Assembly: GCF_002086455.1 (NCBI RefSeq)
Contig: NZ_MVHC01000004.1
Span: 62,001 to 126,000 of the forward strand
DNA from: Mycolicibacter algericus DSM 45454
GTDB taxonomy: Bacteria > Actinomycetota > Actinomycetes > Mycobacteriales > Mycobacteriaceae
DNA: 64,000 nt
Reading direction: 5' to 3'
How positions within the stretch are numbered: the stretch's first letter is position 1; each line of letters starts with the position of its first letter. This document shows positions 43,373 through 51,107 of this stretch, in pieces. Made by a program: the position numbers and the translations under genes. The notes beneath the pieces are model-generated. The model was given only the letters and a program-made list of their open reading frames with translations, did no database searches and had not been told where the DNA came from.

Positions 43373-44764
43373 TCAGGCGGATGACTGCAACGCGCGAGCG
43401 GCAGCAGCTGCCGGGGCCTGGGCCGTCTGATTACCTGGGTCCCGCACGGGTACCCCTCCGACCACCACCGGATGGTCGCCTCCGAACATCCAGCTAAGGG
43501 CGTCACAGCGGCCAATTCTCGCAATGCTGACAACCTTGTCCCAATAGATGTCGTTAGTCGCGAGATCGTGAAGCAGGGGGCTCGCCAACACATTCGACAG
43601 GCGATGTAGCCGCGTTCGACCGGGACAGTGTGTCCACATGCGCGGGCCGTCGAGCCTGGTGTTGGTCGCCAGAGCGAAGTCCTTGTCGGACCAGTTTCGT
43701 TCTGCCATGAGTGTTTTCACGTGATCCCACACCTCGACGGGGATCGTATCAGTGCCTGGTCTCCGGGCCCGGCCTGCCAGTTGGGCTACGACTTCCTTGG
43801 CCGCAACGCCGCGCGCGCCATGCACACCAACTTCGTTGAGGAACTTGACTTGATTGGCCGCTCGATCGATCGACAGAAACCAGCAATCGCGGTAGCCGGC
43901 TTTTCTCGTCCGCGTGACCCTGGCCTGCACGCCCACCCGGAGAAGCAAATTCACCACGCCATCGATGAGCTGGCGACTGGTCGAGGCATAGTAGACCCTC
44001 CCCTGCGCCGTCTTCGTGTCCCAACGCACCGAACCATCGGTGGCCCACAAGTGCCGCAAGAACAAGCTCACCTGCTCGCTCGGTAGTGCGAAAACGGCAT
44101 CGGGGATGTACTTGTCGTAGCTTCGTAGCCCGAACTGGCCGAGGCGATCCAGCCATTCAGCAATGGGGTTCCGCTTACCACGGGCCAATCGATACGGGGC
44201 CGGTAGCCGTAGCGTAGTGACGCGCGCCGCTGGATAATCGTCACGGATCGGTGTCACACCGAAGTGGGCGGCGGCCGCAGTCACCGCCGCAAGATTCGCC
44301 TCGTCGACCGACGCGTAACGGATCGGTTGGCGCCGCACGCACGATCCGTCACCGATCATGTGCGCCAATAGGATCACCTCCGAGTCATCCATCGGCTGAG
44401 GGTCAACAGGAGTGCCCAGTCGCCGCAAAACACCAATCCGGCTGCCTTTTACCAACTCCGCCACCGGCGCCCAGCCCTCGAGCTTGAGGAGCTGCTGGTC
44501 TGAAGCGAGCTCCAACCGCCGGCCCGATGCCAACTCAAGCCGGAGCATCTCCCGGCTCTTCTTTTCGACGTGGCCCGTCGCTTTCCGGTGAACCAGACGG
44601 TTGCGGTCGTCTATCGACCACAGCAGCGGTATGCCACGGGTCTCCATCAGTTCAGATAGTGAAATCTCGGAGCCATTGTCTGCCCGAACAACCCGAGAAT
44701 GCGATGTCGCGGGCACTACGCCTTGCGCACTCAGTGCGGTCTGTGGGTCGTTATCTGCCGACAT
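43373..44764 (-). CDS. Free-standing intein-derived LAGLIDADG homing endonuclease (DnaB-intein type)
   Basis: A 463-residue protein resembling a whole DnaB intein without exteins. The N-terminal splicing block is recognisable (RVVRADNGSEISLSELM, then LELASGRRLELASDQQLLKL and WAPVAELVKGSRIGVL), but the N-terminal Cys and the block B histidine (normally T-x-x-H, here ASDQQ) are gone. Both LAGLIDADG motifs are intact: LLAHMIGDG (132-140) and SLFLRHLWATDGS (233-245) with their acidic residues. The NDIYWDKVVSIARIG block precedes the C-terminal splice region, but the terminal His-Asn is absent. It cannot splice as written and may still cut DNA. It lay just downstream of dnaB before the neighbouring cassette inserted. 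Confidence 0.85.
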   Translation of the reverse strand: MSADNDPQTALSAQGVVPATSHSRVVRADNGSEISLSELMETRGIPLLWSIDDRNRLVHRKATGHVEKKSREMLRLELASGRRLELASDQQLLKLEGWAPVAELVKGSRIGVLRRLGTPVDPQPMDDSEVILLAHMIGDGSCVRRQPIRYASVDEANLAAVTAAAAHFGVTPIRDDYPAARVTTLRLPAPYRLARGKRNPIAEWLDRLGQFGLRSYDKYIPDAVFALPSEQVSLFLRHLWATDGSVRWDTKTAQGRVYYASTSRQLIDGVVNLLLRVGVQARVTRTRKAGYRDCWFLSIDRAANQVKFLNEVGVHGARGVAAKEVVAQLAGRARRPGTDTIPVEVWDHVKTLMAERNWSDKDFALATNTRLDGPRMWTHCPGRTRLHRLSNVLASPLLHDLATNDIYWDKVVSIARIGRCDALSWMFGGDHPVVVGGVPVRDPGNQTAQAPAAAAARALQSSA

Positions 44765-44820
44765 GCCAACAACTTATCGACGCCCACCGACATCAAGACA
44801 ACGAATAATGCCCGGGTTGT

Positions 44821-44825
44821 ACTGG
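44821..44825. repeat. Left target-site duplication ACTGG
   Basis: ACTGG directly abuts the left terminus of the cassette and is repeated at 49491-49495 beyond the right terminus. A 5-bp duplication is typical of Tn7/Mu/Tn402-type and many IS21-type transpositions. Confidence 0.85.
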
Positions 44826-44926
44826 TGTAGGGTCTCAGGCCGCGTGTCATTTTGAGACCTTGTGGACTGCGGCGATGAAGGTTGTCTCACGCGGCGTCAT
44901 CTGGGTTTGTCTCAAGGTTGTGTCAC
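44826..44926. repeat. Left end of the cassette with three transposase-site-like modules
   Basis: Three modules are seen in the same orientation: TCTCA (44833-44837) plus GTGTCAT (44844-44850), TCTCA (44885-44889) plus GCGTCAT (44894-44900), and TCTCA (44910-44914) plus GTGTCAC (44920-44926). The half-sites are 4-6 bp apart. The outermost module is part of the terminal inverted repeat. Confidence 0.8.
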
Positions 44927-45041
44927 TTCTTCAGGCGACGAGCCCAAGCTCGCCGACGAAGCTCGCTGTAGATGCGTCGGGTGCGTAGTGTACGGCGGTT
45001 GGTCCTGGACAGCGAGCGGCGCAAGAGCGCAATTGTCTTGT

Positions 45042-45692
45042 CTAGGAACGCCGAAACCTGCGCAGGACGTGGCGGAGAGATTCGCGGCGAATCAGTGCGG
45101 TGGTGACGAACATGGGAAAGGTGACCGTCCAGGCGAACAGGGAGACTGCCAGTTCATCGCGCAGCCTGCTGTTGTCGATGGGCTGGTGCGAGAGTCGCGC
45201 CAGCAGGGCATCGAAGGTGTTGGTGCTGCGGTTCAAGATCGTGATGATCCTGGCGATCGTCTCGATGCGGCGGCGGTGGGCGCTGTCGAATGCAACCGTC
45301 ACCGCGGTTTGAAGCAACGGCGAGACCGGGCCGAAGTCGGCGCGTGCCAACGCTTCGGCGTAGGTGGTGGCCAGCCATTGCGGGTCATGCGGTGAGCCGA
45401 GGGTCTGTTTTTCCTGCGGGTCGGCCGGTGCTTCGATTCCGGAGATCGTCGAGAGCGGAAGGCCGGTGCGTAGCGCCCATTCGCGGTGGATGAAGGTGCA
45501 GTAGCGGCAGTCGTGGGCGTGGGATACCGCCAGCATGATGGCTTCTCGGGTTTGGCGGTCCACTGCGCGGCGCAACCAGACATCGGCTCCGATCTTCCAT
45601 TTGACCCGCCGCAGATCTGCTCGCAACTGAGCGACGGTGTAGGTGCGTTTGTTGAAGACGTCAAAGACGCGATCGGGCGGCACGGCGATCAT
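45042..45692 (-). CDS. AhpD/carboxymuconolactone-decarboxylase-fold protein (cassette cargo)
   Basis: A 216-residue protein with the AhpD-type active site CRYCTFIHREW: Cys62, Cys65 and His69. AhpD proteins use the C-x-x-C pair for peroxide or disulfide chemistry. The helix SAHRRRIETIARIITILNRS and a hydrophobic C-terminal stretch (LAVSLFAWTVTFPMFVTTAL) follow. It is a clear paralogue of the protein encoded at 46840-47511. It is the last gene of the cassette in transcription order, 9 bp after the TetR stop. Confidence 0.8.
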   Translation of the reverse strand: MIAVPPDRVFDVFNKRTYTVAQLRADLRRVKWKIGADVWLRRAVDRQTREAIMLAVSHAHDCRYCTFIHREWALRTGLPLSTISGIEAPADPQEKQTLGSPHDPQWLATTYAEALARADFGPVSPLLQTAVTVAFDSAHRRRIETIARIITILNRSTNTFDALLARLSHQPIDNSRLRDELAVSLFAWTVTFPMFVTTALIRRESLRHVLRRFRRS

Positions 45693-45701
45693 CGGTTTCG
45701 G

Positions 45702-46301
45702 TCATTGATCTTGTTCAACCCGGCGCTGGGCGGCGCCTTCTGTCAGGATCGTCCAGAGCAGGTCGCTGATCTGTTCGGCGGTTTTGTTCGGCGGATGGTC
45801 GGCCGTCCAGTTCAGCGCCCCCAGCCACAGATCTCGCAGGGTGGGGATGTCGATGTCGGCGGCGATGAAGCCGGCGCCGGCGGCCTCGTAGAACAGGCCG
45901 TCAAAGAGCGAGAAGAGTCGGTCGTGGAGCAGCGCGGCCCGTTCCCGGTCGCCGCCTTTGAGGGACCGCCAGTCATAGAGCAGAACGTAGAGGGCATCGT
46001 TTCCGCTCCACAGCGTCTCAAGGTATGCCGTCATCGCTGCGCGCAGTCGGTCATCGACGCGGTGCTTGCCGGCGATCGCTTGGCGGATCGCATCGGTGGT
46101 GCGCTCGACCGCACTTTCCATGACCGCGATCAGCAGCCCCTCTTTTCTGGCGTAGCGGTACTGCAGGCTGCCCAGCAGCATTCCGGCGTCGTCGGCGACC
46201 TGGCGGACCGTGGTGGCCAGGTAGCCCTGCGAACGGAAACGCCGTGCGGCGCTGTTGAGGATCTTCGTGCGCGTGTCGCTTGCGCGGTGTCGTGATGTGA
46301 T
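45702..46301 (-). CDS. TetR-family regulator lacking a standard start codon (cassette cargo)
   Basis: The frame encodes a complete TetR helix-turn-helix: TRTKILNSAARRFRSQGYLA, then TTVRQVADDAGMLLGSLQYR and YARKEGLL, followed by a helical C-terminal domain, ending at 45702. Between the in-frame TAA (46326-46328) and the HTH there is no ATG, GTG or TTG. The best start is an ATC at 46299-46301, preceded by AAGGA at normal spacing, as if an original ATG had mutated. The internal ATG at 46181 lies inside the HTH and cannot give a working repressor. It is either expressed from a rare start or recently inactivated. Confidence 0.65.
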   Translation of the reverse strand: MTSRHRASDTRTKILNSAARRFRSQGYLATTVRQVADDAGMLLGSLQYRYARKEGLLIAVMESAVERTTDAIRQAIAGKHRVDDRLRAAMTAYLETLWSGNDALYVLLYDWRSLKGGDRERAALLHDRLFSLFDGLFYEAAGAGFIAADIDIPTLRDLWLGALNWTADHPPNKTAEQISDLLWTILTEGAAQRRVEQDQ

Positions 46302-46369
46302 GGCCGGTGTCCTTCGGCTTGGGTTTTATGGTGGGATGGCCGGCGGTGGATGGGGTAGGACCGAGTTTT

Positions 46370-46840
46370 CTACTGTTCGAGAGTGAAGTACAGCACCACC
46401 GTGCCGCGCAACGCGGCATGGCACAGATAGCGGTCGGGCGCCATGCTGCGGATCTCTGCTTCCAGCCCGCGCAGGAATCGCGGGTTGTCCGGGCGTTGAT
46501 ACGACAGCCGCGCGGCCTGCTCCCCGTACTGCACGCGGTAGCCGAAACGCTGGAAGCGTCCAGTCGAGGTCAACCAGACGTTGGCGCCGTTGTCGCCGTC
46601 AAAGGCCTTGCCGTACCACGGAAACCTCAGATGCGGAGTGATGTAGGCGATCGCCCGTCGCAGTCGGCCCGGCAGTGAGTCAAGAGCGGTAACGGCTGCC
46701 AGACGGCCGCGAAACACGCCCTTGAGTGTGTTTTCGGGCGGTGCGGCCAACTGGTCGAACAGCTGTTCGCAGTCGGCCATCGTGCGCAGCGACACACTGA
46801 CGTCATCCTCCGGTGCGGCGTCGTGCCCGGGGTGGGACAT
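46370..46840 (-). CDS. Hypothetical protein (cassette cargo)
   Basis: A 156-residue protein with PENTLKGVFRGRLAAVTALD, LRFPWYGKAFDGDNGANVWL and FGYRVQYGEQAARLSYQRPD. The K-x-F-D-G and N-V-W-L blocks recall small lipocalin-like proteins with a GXWXG-type layout, but I cannot assign a family. Its ATG overlaps the stop of the upstream CMD gene by one base (TGATG), so the two are coupled and probably act together. Confidence 0.7.
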   Translation of the reverse strand: MSHPGHDAAPEDDVSVSLRTMADCEQLFDQLAAPPENTLKGVFRGRLAAVTALDSLPGRLRRAIAYITPHLRFPWYGKAFDGDNGANVWLTSTGRFQRFGYRVQYGEQAARLSYQRPDNPRFLRGLEAEIRSMAPDRYLCHAALRGTVVLYFTLEQ

Positions 46841-47511
46841 CAGGCGGCCTGCGCGTCGTCGGGCGCCTGACCGGCGGTGAAGACGCGGAACTCGCGAAGC
46901 AGCCGCAACGGCGACTTGCGCAGAATGAGACTCAGCGCCGGCACCAGGAGGGGACCCAAGGTCAACAGCCCAGCCGTGATGATCAGTTCGGCGGCCAGTG
47001 ATTGCGAAGCCGGTTCACCGCGTAGGCGGCACAGCAAGGCATCCATGGTGTTTGCAGATCGGTTAACGATGGTCATCACCAGCGCGACGGCCTCGATGTT
47101 GCGGCGCTCACCGGCGTCATGGTGGCGGGCCGTGTCGGCGACGATCTCAGCCGGCAGCGTCCCGAAGTCGTTTTCGGCCAGTGATCTCGCGTAGACAAGC
47201 GCGCTCCACCTGCCACGATCGAAGTCCGCGGGATCGGTGCCTTCCAGTTGCGCGATTTCGTCGTCGGACGCACCGGTGCGGATGGCCCATTCCTGGTGGA
47301 TGTAGCTGCAGTACCGGCAGCCGTTTGCCCGGGCAACGGTCAGCATGACCTGCTCCCGCAGGCTCGGATCCATCCGGTGCAGTCCCCATACCAGCCCCGC
47401 GCGCGGGGCGAGCGGGATGAACCGCACGAGAGCTGCGGCCAGTTGGCGCAGCGTATAGGTTTTCCCAATCGGTTTTCCGCCGGCTCGTGCCGGCTTCTTG
47501 GTGAACAGCAT
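46840..47511 (-). CDS. AhpD/carboxymuconolactone-decarboxylase-fold protein (cassette cargo, paralogue)
   Basis: A 223-residue protein with GCRYCSYIHQEW (Cys65, Cys68, His72), the same AhpD site as the second copy in the cassette. Shared features are KRTYT/GKTYTLRQL near the start, the N-R-S-A-N-T-M-D-A-L-L helix, and a hydrophobic C-terminal segment (LLTLGPLLVPALSLIL) that may anchor it to the membrane. It is coupled to the downstream hypothetical gene and follows the GMC gene by 53 bp. Confidence 0.82.
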   Translation of the reverse strand: MLFTKKPARAGGKPIGKTYTLRQLAAALVRFIPLAPRAGLVWGLHRMDPSLREQVMLTVARANGCRYCSYIHQEWAIRTGASDDEIAQLEGTDPADFDRGRWSALVYARSLAENDFGTLPAEIVADTARHHDAGERRNIEAVALVMTIVNRSANTMDALLCRLRGEPASQSLAAELIITAGLLTLGPLLVPALSLILRKSPLRLLREFRVFTAGQAPDDAQAA

Positions 47512-47564
47512 GTCCAGCTCTCCCTTCAGAGTTTCTGTTTACCCGGTGCGGCTCTTCGGCGGTG

Positions 47565-49085
47565 TCACGAGCCGACCCCTATCATCAGCGCGGCCTGCCG
47601 TTCGGCCATCGCCGCAATCCCCAGCGACGGAGGCACCCCGGGGGCGGCCGGGTAGATAGAGCCGTCTGCGATGAAGAGCCCCGGGTGACCGAAGACCTCC
47701 CCGCAGTGGTCGATCACTCCGTCGTCGAGTGAAGCCCCGATCGCCGCGCCCCCAACCGGGTGGACGGTGACCAATCGTCGGCTTCGTTGTCCGCCGGGCC
47801 AGTTCCCACGGAACCACGACGGCTGGTAGGCCTCGGCGATGCGTTTGACCCGGGCGTCGGTCTGCGCATAGAAATCGGTGTTGCTGGCCTTATACGCCGG
47901 GGCGAACGGGACACCGTCGGCGGCATGCAACCGAATCCCGGGCTCGCGGCCCGTCGCGAACAGAAACACGGTTTCAGACAGCCAGCGGCGTACCGGTCCC
48001 GGTAGCGGGAGCTGGGCAACCGGTGGTGCGGCCTCGCCGACGAATCCGCCGTCGGCCAGGCGGTGCACGTTCTGAAACATGGCGTGCCGCCCCTCATGGG
48101 TGGCCGGAAGCGCTCGGCTCAGCATCGCCAGATAGTCCCCGTTACCGGAGAAGTTCTTGCCCAGCGCGGGCGGCAGAGCGGGCATGCTGCGGTGTGTGTC
48201 GCGGGCGGCGAACAACAGGCGCAGCGTTCCGACCGTTCCGGCGGCCAACACCAGACGCGGTGTGACGATCACATGATCGGTTCCGCGGTGGTGGTCGCGC
48301 CATGCCACGTCGTAGCGGTGGTCGGTCCCGCCGATCGCGGTCACCTCGCACAGCGCCCGGATATCGGCGCCGTGCCGCCGCGCCAACGCAAGATAGGTCT
48401 GATCCAGTGTGGTCTTGGCGGTGTGTTCACATCCGATGACGCAGGCACCACAGGCCCGGCACGTCTGTTGCGGGTTGCCGACCGCGTTGTTGCGCCACTG
48501 TGGAGCAGCGGGGTCGCCGAACTGGATGCCCATTACGGGTGCTTCAGCCGACCCCAGGCCTGCGCGGGCGAGCCCGCGGGCGAAGACCTCCCGCGAGGCA
48601 ACCGGATACGGCAACGATTGCGGGCGCTGGATCGCTTCAACCATCTCGAAGTAAGACGCCATCTCGGCATCGGAGATCTCATCGGGAAAGTACTGGTCGA
48701 AGAATCCGGCCGCCGGCCGCGCCTGATATCCCGCGTAGACCAGGGAACCGCCGCCGACACCGCTGCCGACCACGACCGTGACTCCGGGCCACAGATGCAC
48801 GTCGAACAACCCGGTCGGACGCGACCACAAAACCCGCTGCCCGCGATCGTTGGCCCTGGTCAAACCTCGGAGAAATCCGGGCATCTTCGACAGGCCACGC
48901 GGAAATGGTCGGGTGACTTCCGCATCCCGAGAATCGCCGCCCGCGCCCCACCACGGTCCGCGTTCCAGGACAAGTACCGTCATCCCGGCTTCGGCCAACC
49001 GTGCGGACATCACCGCACCGCCGAACCCGGAGCCGACCACCACCGCATCAAAGTCGCTGGCGGGCTGGGACATATTCCTGGCCAA
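47565..49085 (-). CDS. GMC-family flavin oxidoreductase, cholesterol-oxidase-like (cassette cargo)
   Basis: A 506-residue FAD enzyme: VVVGSGFGGAV (15-25) for FAD binding, GVTVVVGSGVGGGSLVYAGY, and the C-terminal VHPVGGAAIG with the catalytic His, then DGSIYPAAPGVPPSLGIAAM. A four-Cys cluster CRACGACVIGC (Cys209, 212, 215, 219) is the insertion seen in the ChoD-like branch. Such enzymes oxidise alcohols, including sterols. It is the first gene of the cassette. A second Met at residue 5 (49073) is an alternative start. Confidence 0.88.
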   Translation of the reverse strand: MARNMSQPASDFDAVVVGSGFGGAVMSARLAEAGMTVLVLERGPWWGAGGDSRDAEVTRPFPRGLSKMPGFLRGLTRANDRGQRVLWSRPTGLFDVHLWPGVTVVVGSGVGGGSLVYAGYQARPAAGFFDQYFPDEISDAEMASYFEMVEAIQRPQSLPYPVASREVFARGLARAGLGSAEAPVMGIQFGDPAAPQWRNNAVGNPQQTCRACGACVIGCEHTAKTTLDQTYLALARRHGADIRALCEVTAIGGTDHRYDVAWRDHHRGTDHVIVTPRLVLAAGTVGTLRLLFAARDTHRSMPALPPALGKNFSGNGDYLAMLSRALPATHEGRHAMFQNVHRLADGGFVGEAAPPVAQLPLPGPVRRWLSETVFLFATGREPGIRLHAADGVPFAPAYKASNTDFYAQTDARVKRIAEAYQPSWFRGNWPGGQRSRRLVTVHPVGGAAIGASLDDGVIDHCGEVFGHPGLFIADGSIYPAAPGVPPSLGIAAMAERQAALMIGVGS

Positions 49086-49414
49086 CGGATTACCGACTCG
49101 TCCGAATCTGGCTGACCCCGCGCGTCACCCTGGGATGACGAACCATCCCGGCTTTCATCGAGTGCGTCTCCGGCCTATTTCCGCAGACCGTATCTCCGGC
49201 GGCGTCCGGCGGTCTCGACGAGAACGCCCCCGATCCTTGGTCATGCGACTAAATGTTAGGGCGGGGCCGACCGCAATGCAACCACCCGTAATTCTTGGCG
49301 ATGGAGCGACTACCACGGCGAAGGGTGGCTGGTGCGTACCTGACCCGAGGTAAACCCCTTTTTCCGAGAAGTACGGTGGGTCGGCATCCACTCACGGCAT
49401 ATGCGCATATCTGC
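49086..49414. other. Upstream region of the cassette operon
   Basis: No gene is supported in this 329-bp stretch between the GMC start and the right-end repeats. It should carry the promoter for the minus-strand cargo operon. It is less GC-rich near 49250-49310. No operator-like palindrome was obvious. Confidence 0.55.
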
Positions 49415-49490
49415 ATGACACGTTGGTGAGACATATGACAAGGAGATGACACCGGCGCTGAGAATATGACACGGAGCGTGAGACCCTACA
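49415..49490. repeat. Right end of the cassette with three transposase-site-like modules
   Basis: Three inverted modules are present: ATGACAC (49415-49421) plus TGAGA (49427-49431), ATGACAC (49446-49452) plus TGAGA (49459-49463), and ATGACAC (49466-49472) plus TGAGA (49479-49483). Half-sites are 5-6 bp apart. They are the inverse of the left-end modules, and the outer one belongs to the terminal repeat. Confidence 0.82.
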
Positions 49491-49495
49491 ACTGG
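49491..49495. repeat. Right target-site duplication ACTGG
   Basis: ACTGG follows the right terminus directly and matches 44821-44825. Only six bases separate it from the dnaB stop codon at 49502-49504. Confidence 0.85.
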
Positions 49496-49501
49496 CACTC
49501 T

Positions 49502-50878
49502 CTAGTGCGCCATGTTCGTAAACCGCGACAGGTGCAGCTGGTGCGCCACCGTCACCGTCTTCGTCGGCCCGTTGCGGTGCTTGGCCAGGATCAGGTCCGC
49601 TTCGCCGCCGCGCGGGTCGTCACGCTCGAACGCATCGGGCCGGTGCAACAAGATCACCATGTCGCTATCCTGTTCGATACTGCCCGATTCACGTAGATCA
49701 GCTAACATTGGCTTTTTGTCGGTGCGCTGCTCGGGGCCGCGGTTGAGCTGGCTGAGCGCAACCACCGGCAGTTCCAACTCCTTCGCCAACAGCTTCATCT
49801 GCCGAGAGAACTCCGAGACCTCCTGCTGTCGCGACTCGACCTTTTTCCCCGATGTCATCAGTTGCAGATAATCGACCACCACCATGCGCAAGTCGGCTTT
49901 CTGCTTGAGCCGGCGGGCCTTGGCGCGGATCTCCATCATGGTCAGGTTGGGCGAATCGTCGATATACAGTGGCGCCTCACTGATCTCGCTCATCCGCCGC
50001 GCCAGCCGGGTCCAGTCGTCATCGGTCATCCGGCCCGAACGCATGTCCCCGAGCTTGATCTTCGCCTCGGCCGAGAGCAGCCGCATGACGATCTCAGTCT
50101 TGCTCATCTCCAGCGAGAAGATGACGCTCGGCAGCTGGTGTTTGATCGAGCACGATCGCAAAAAATCTAGTGCCAGCGTCGATTTGCCCATACCCGGCCT
50201 GGCCGCGATCACGACCATCTGCCCCGGGTGCAACCCGTTGGTCACCTCGTCCAGATCGATGAAGCCCGTGGGCACACCGCGCGCGATCCCGCCGTGGGAG
50301 GCGATCGCGTCGATCTCGTCCATGGTGGGCTGCAGCAGGTCTTCGAGCGGCACGAAGTCCTCGGAGAGCCGGCGGTCGGCGACGTCGTAGATCTCGGCCT
50401 GGGCGCGGTCGACGATCTCGGCCACATCGGCGCCCTCCGCGCCGGCGTAGCCGTACTGCACCACCCGGGTGCCGGCCTCCACCAGCCGGCGCAGCAGCGC
50501 CTTCTCGGCGACGATGCCGGCGTAGTAGCCGGCGTTGGCCGCCGTGGGCACCGTCGAGATCAGCGTGTGCAGATACGGGGCGCCACCCACCCGGCGCAGC
50601 AGGCCGCGGCGGTCGAGTTCGGCGGCCACCGTCACCGGGTCGGCCGGCTCGCCGCGGCCATACAGATCCAGGATCGCGTCGTAGATGTTCTGGTGCACCG
50701 GACGGTAGAAGTCGCCGGGCCGCACCCGCTCCAACACGTCGGCGATGGCGTCCTTGCTCAGCAACATCCCACCGAGCACCGACTGTTCGGCGGCGACGTC
50801 CTGGGGCGGCTGGCGGCCGACATCCTCGCGCGGCGGCTCCTCGAGCTCAGAGTGCCCGCGGTCGTCGACCACTGCCAT
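49502..50878 (-). CDS. dnaB: Replicative DNA helicase DnaB (intein-free)
   Basis: A 458-residue DnaB. The N-terminal domain (about 25-130) includes EQSVLGGMLLSKDAIADVLE, the linker follows, and the RecA-like ATPase has RPGMGKST (227-234, Walker A), VVVDYLQLM (Walker B) and DLRESGSIEQDSDMV (394-408). The last segment is the DnaB-b intein insertion site, which is uninterrupted here, as is the P-loop site. DnaB is the hexameric helicase that unwinds DNA at the fork. The ATG at 50878 follows GGGAGG; the longer frame upstream is not supported. Confidence 0.97.
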   Translation of the reverse strand: MAVVDDRGHSELEEPPREDVGRQPPQDVAAEQSVLGGMLLSKDAIADVLERVRPGDFYRPVHQNIYDAILDLYGRGEPADPVTVAAELDRRGLLRRVGGAPYLHTLISTVPTAANAGYYAGIVAEKALLRRLVEAGTRVVQYGYAGAEGADVAEIVDRAQAEIYDVADRRLSEDFVPLEDLLQPTMDEIDAIASHGGIARGVPTGFIDLDEVTNGLHPGQMVVIAARPGMGKSTLALDFLRSCSIKHQLPSVIFSLEMSKTEIVMRLLSAEAKIKLGDMRSGRMTDDDWTRLARRMSEISEAPLYIDDSPNLTMMEIRAKARRLKQKADLRMVVVDYLQLMTSGKKVESRQQEVSEFSRQMKLLAKELELPVVALSQLNRGPEQRTDKKPMLADLRESGSIEQDSDMVILLHRPDAFERDDPRGGEADLILAKHRNGPTKTVTVAHQLHLSRFTNMAH

Positions 50879-51107
50879 ACGCCCCACCTCCCTCAGCGTG
50901 ACTCGAACGTCTGTTCGGCTCGCTGCCCCAACCGTAATCGTGGGCACCGACATCGCCGGTCCCGTCGTGCCGGCTTGACGCTAGGCGTTGCTGGCGGCGC
51001 CACCAAACGGCCTTGTTCACAAAGGTGTGGATGAAGTGTGCATACCGGACCTTCACTTGTTTGGGACCGTGGGGAAGACCTGTGGATCATTCATCGCTGG
51101 TTAGGTA

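Larger units (their letters stand above)
44826..49490. mobile_element. Transposase-less mobile cassette (4665 bp) with five cargo genes
   Basis: The outer 12 bp, TGTAGGGTCTCA, at 44826-44837 reappear inverted as TGAGACCCTACA at 49479-49490. The element is flanked by 5-bp direct repeats ACTGG, and each end has three copies of a T-C-T-C-A...G-T-G-T-C-A-T module. Together these show a unit that inserted by transposition. Inside are two AhpD/CMD-fold genes, a tetR-like gene, an unknown gene and a GMC oxidoreductase, all on the minus strand, and no transposase or remnant. It is therefore a mobile insertion cassette or transposon derivative that needs a transposase in trans. TGT...ACA ends, 5-bp duplication and multiple terminal sites point to the IS21/Tn7/Tn402 group (inference). 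Confidence 0.85.

Noticed and set aside
43373..44764. Active, splicing DnaB intein
   Set aside because: No exteins are present, and the N-terminal Cys, block B His and C-terminal His-Asn are missing. Only the endonuclease part looks functional.
41079..44764. SIR2 protein and LAGLIDADG endonuclease as a two-gene defence system
   Set aside because: A pseudogene fragment separates them, the endonuclease is clearly intein-derived, and no overlap or shared regulation is visible.
44940..45060. Arg-rich minus-strand frame after the CMD gene, ending RRRAWARRLKK
   Set aside because: It has no start codon of its own, overlaps the CMD stop, and has the composition of a chance GC-rich frame.
45702..46181. 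TetR starting at the ATG at 46181
   Set aside because: That Met lies in the middle of the helix-turn-helix; the homologous frame clearly continues upstream.
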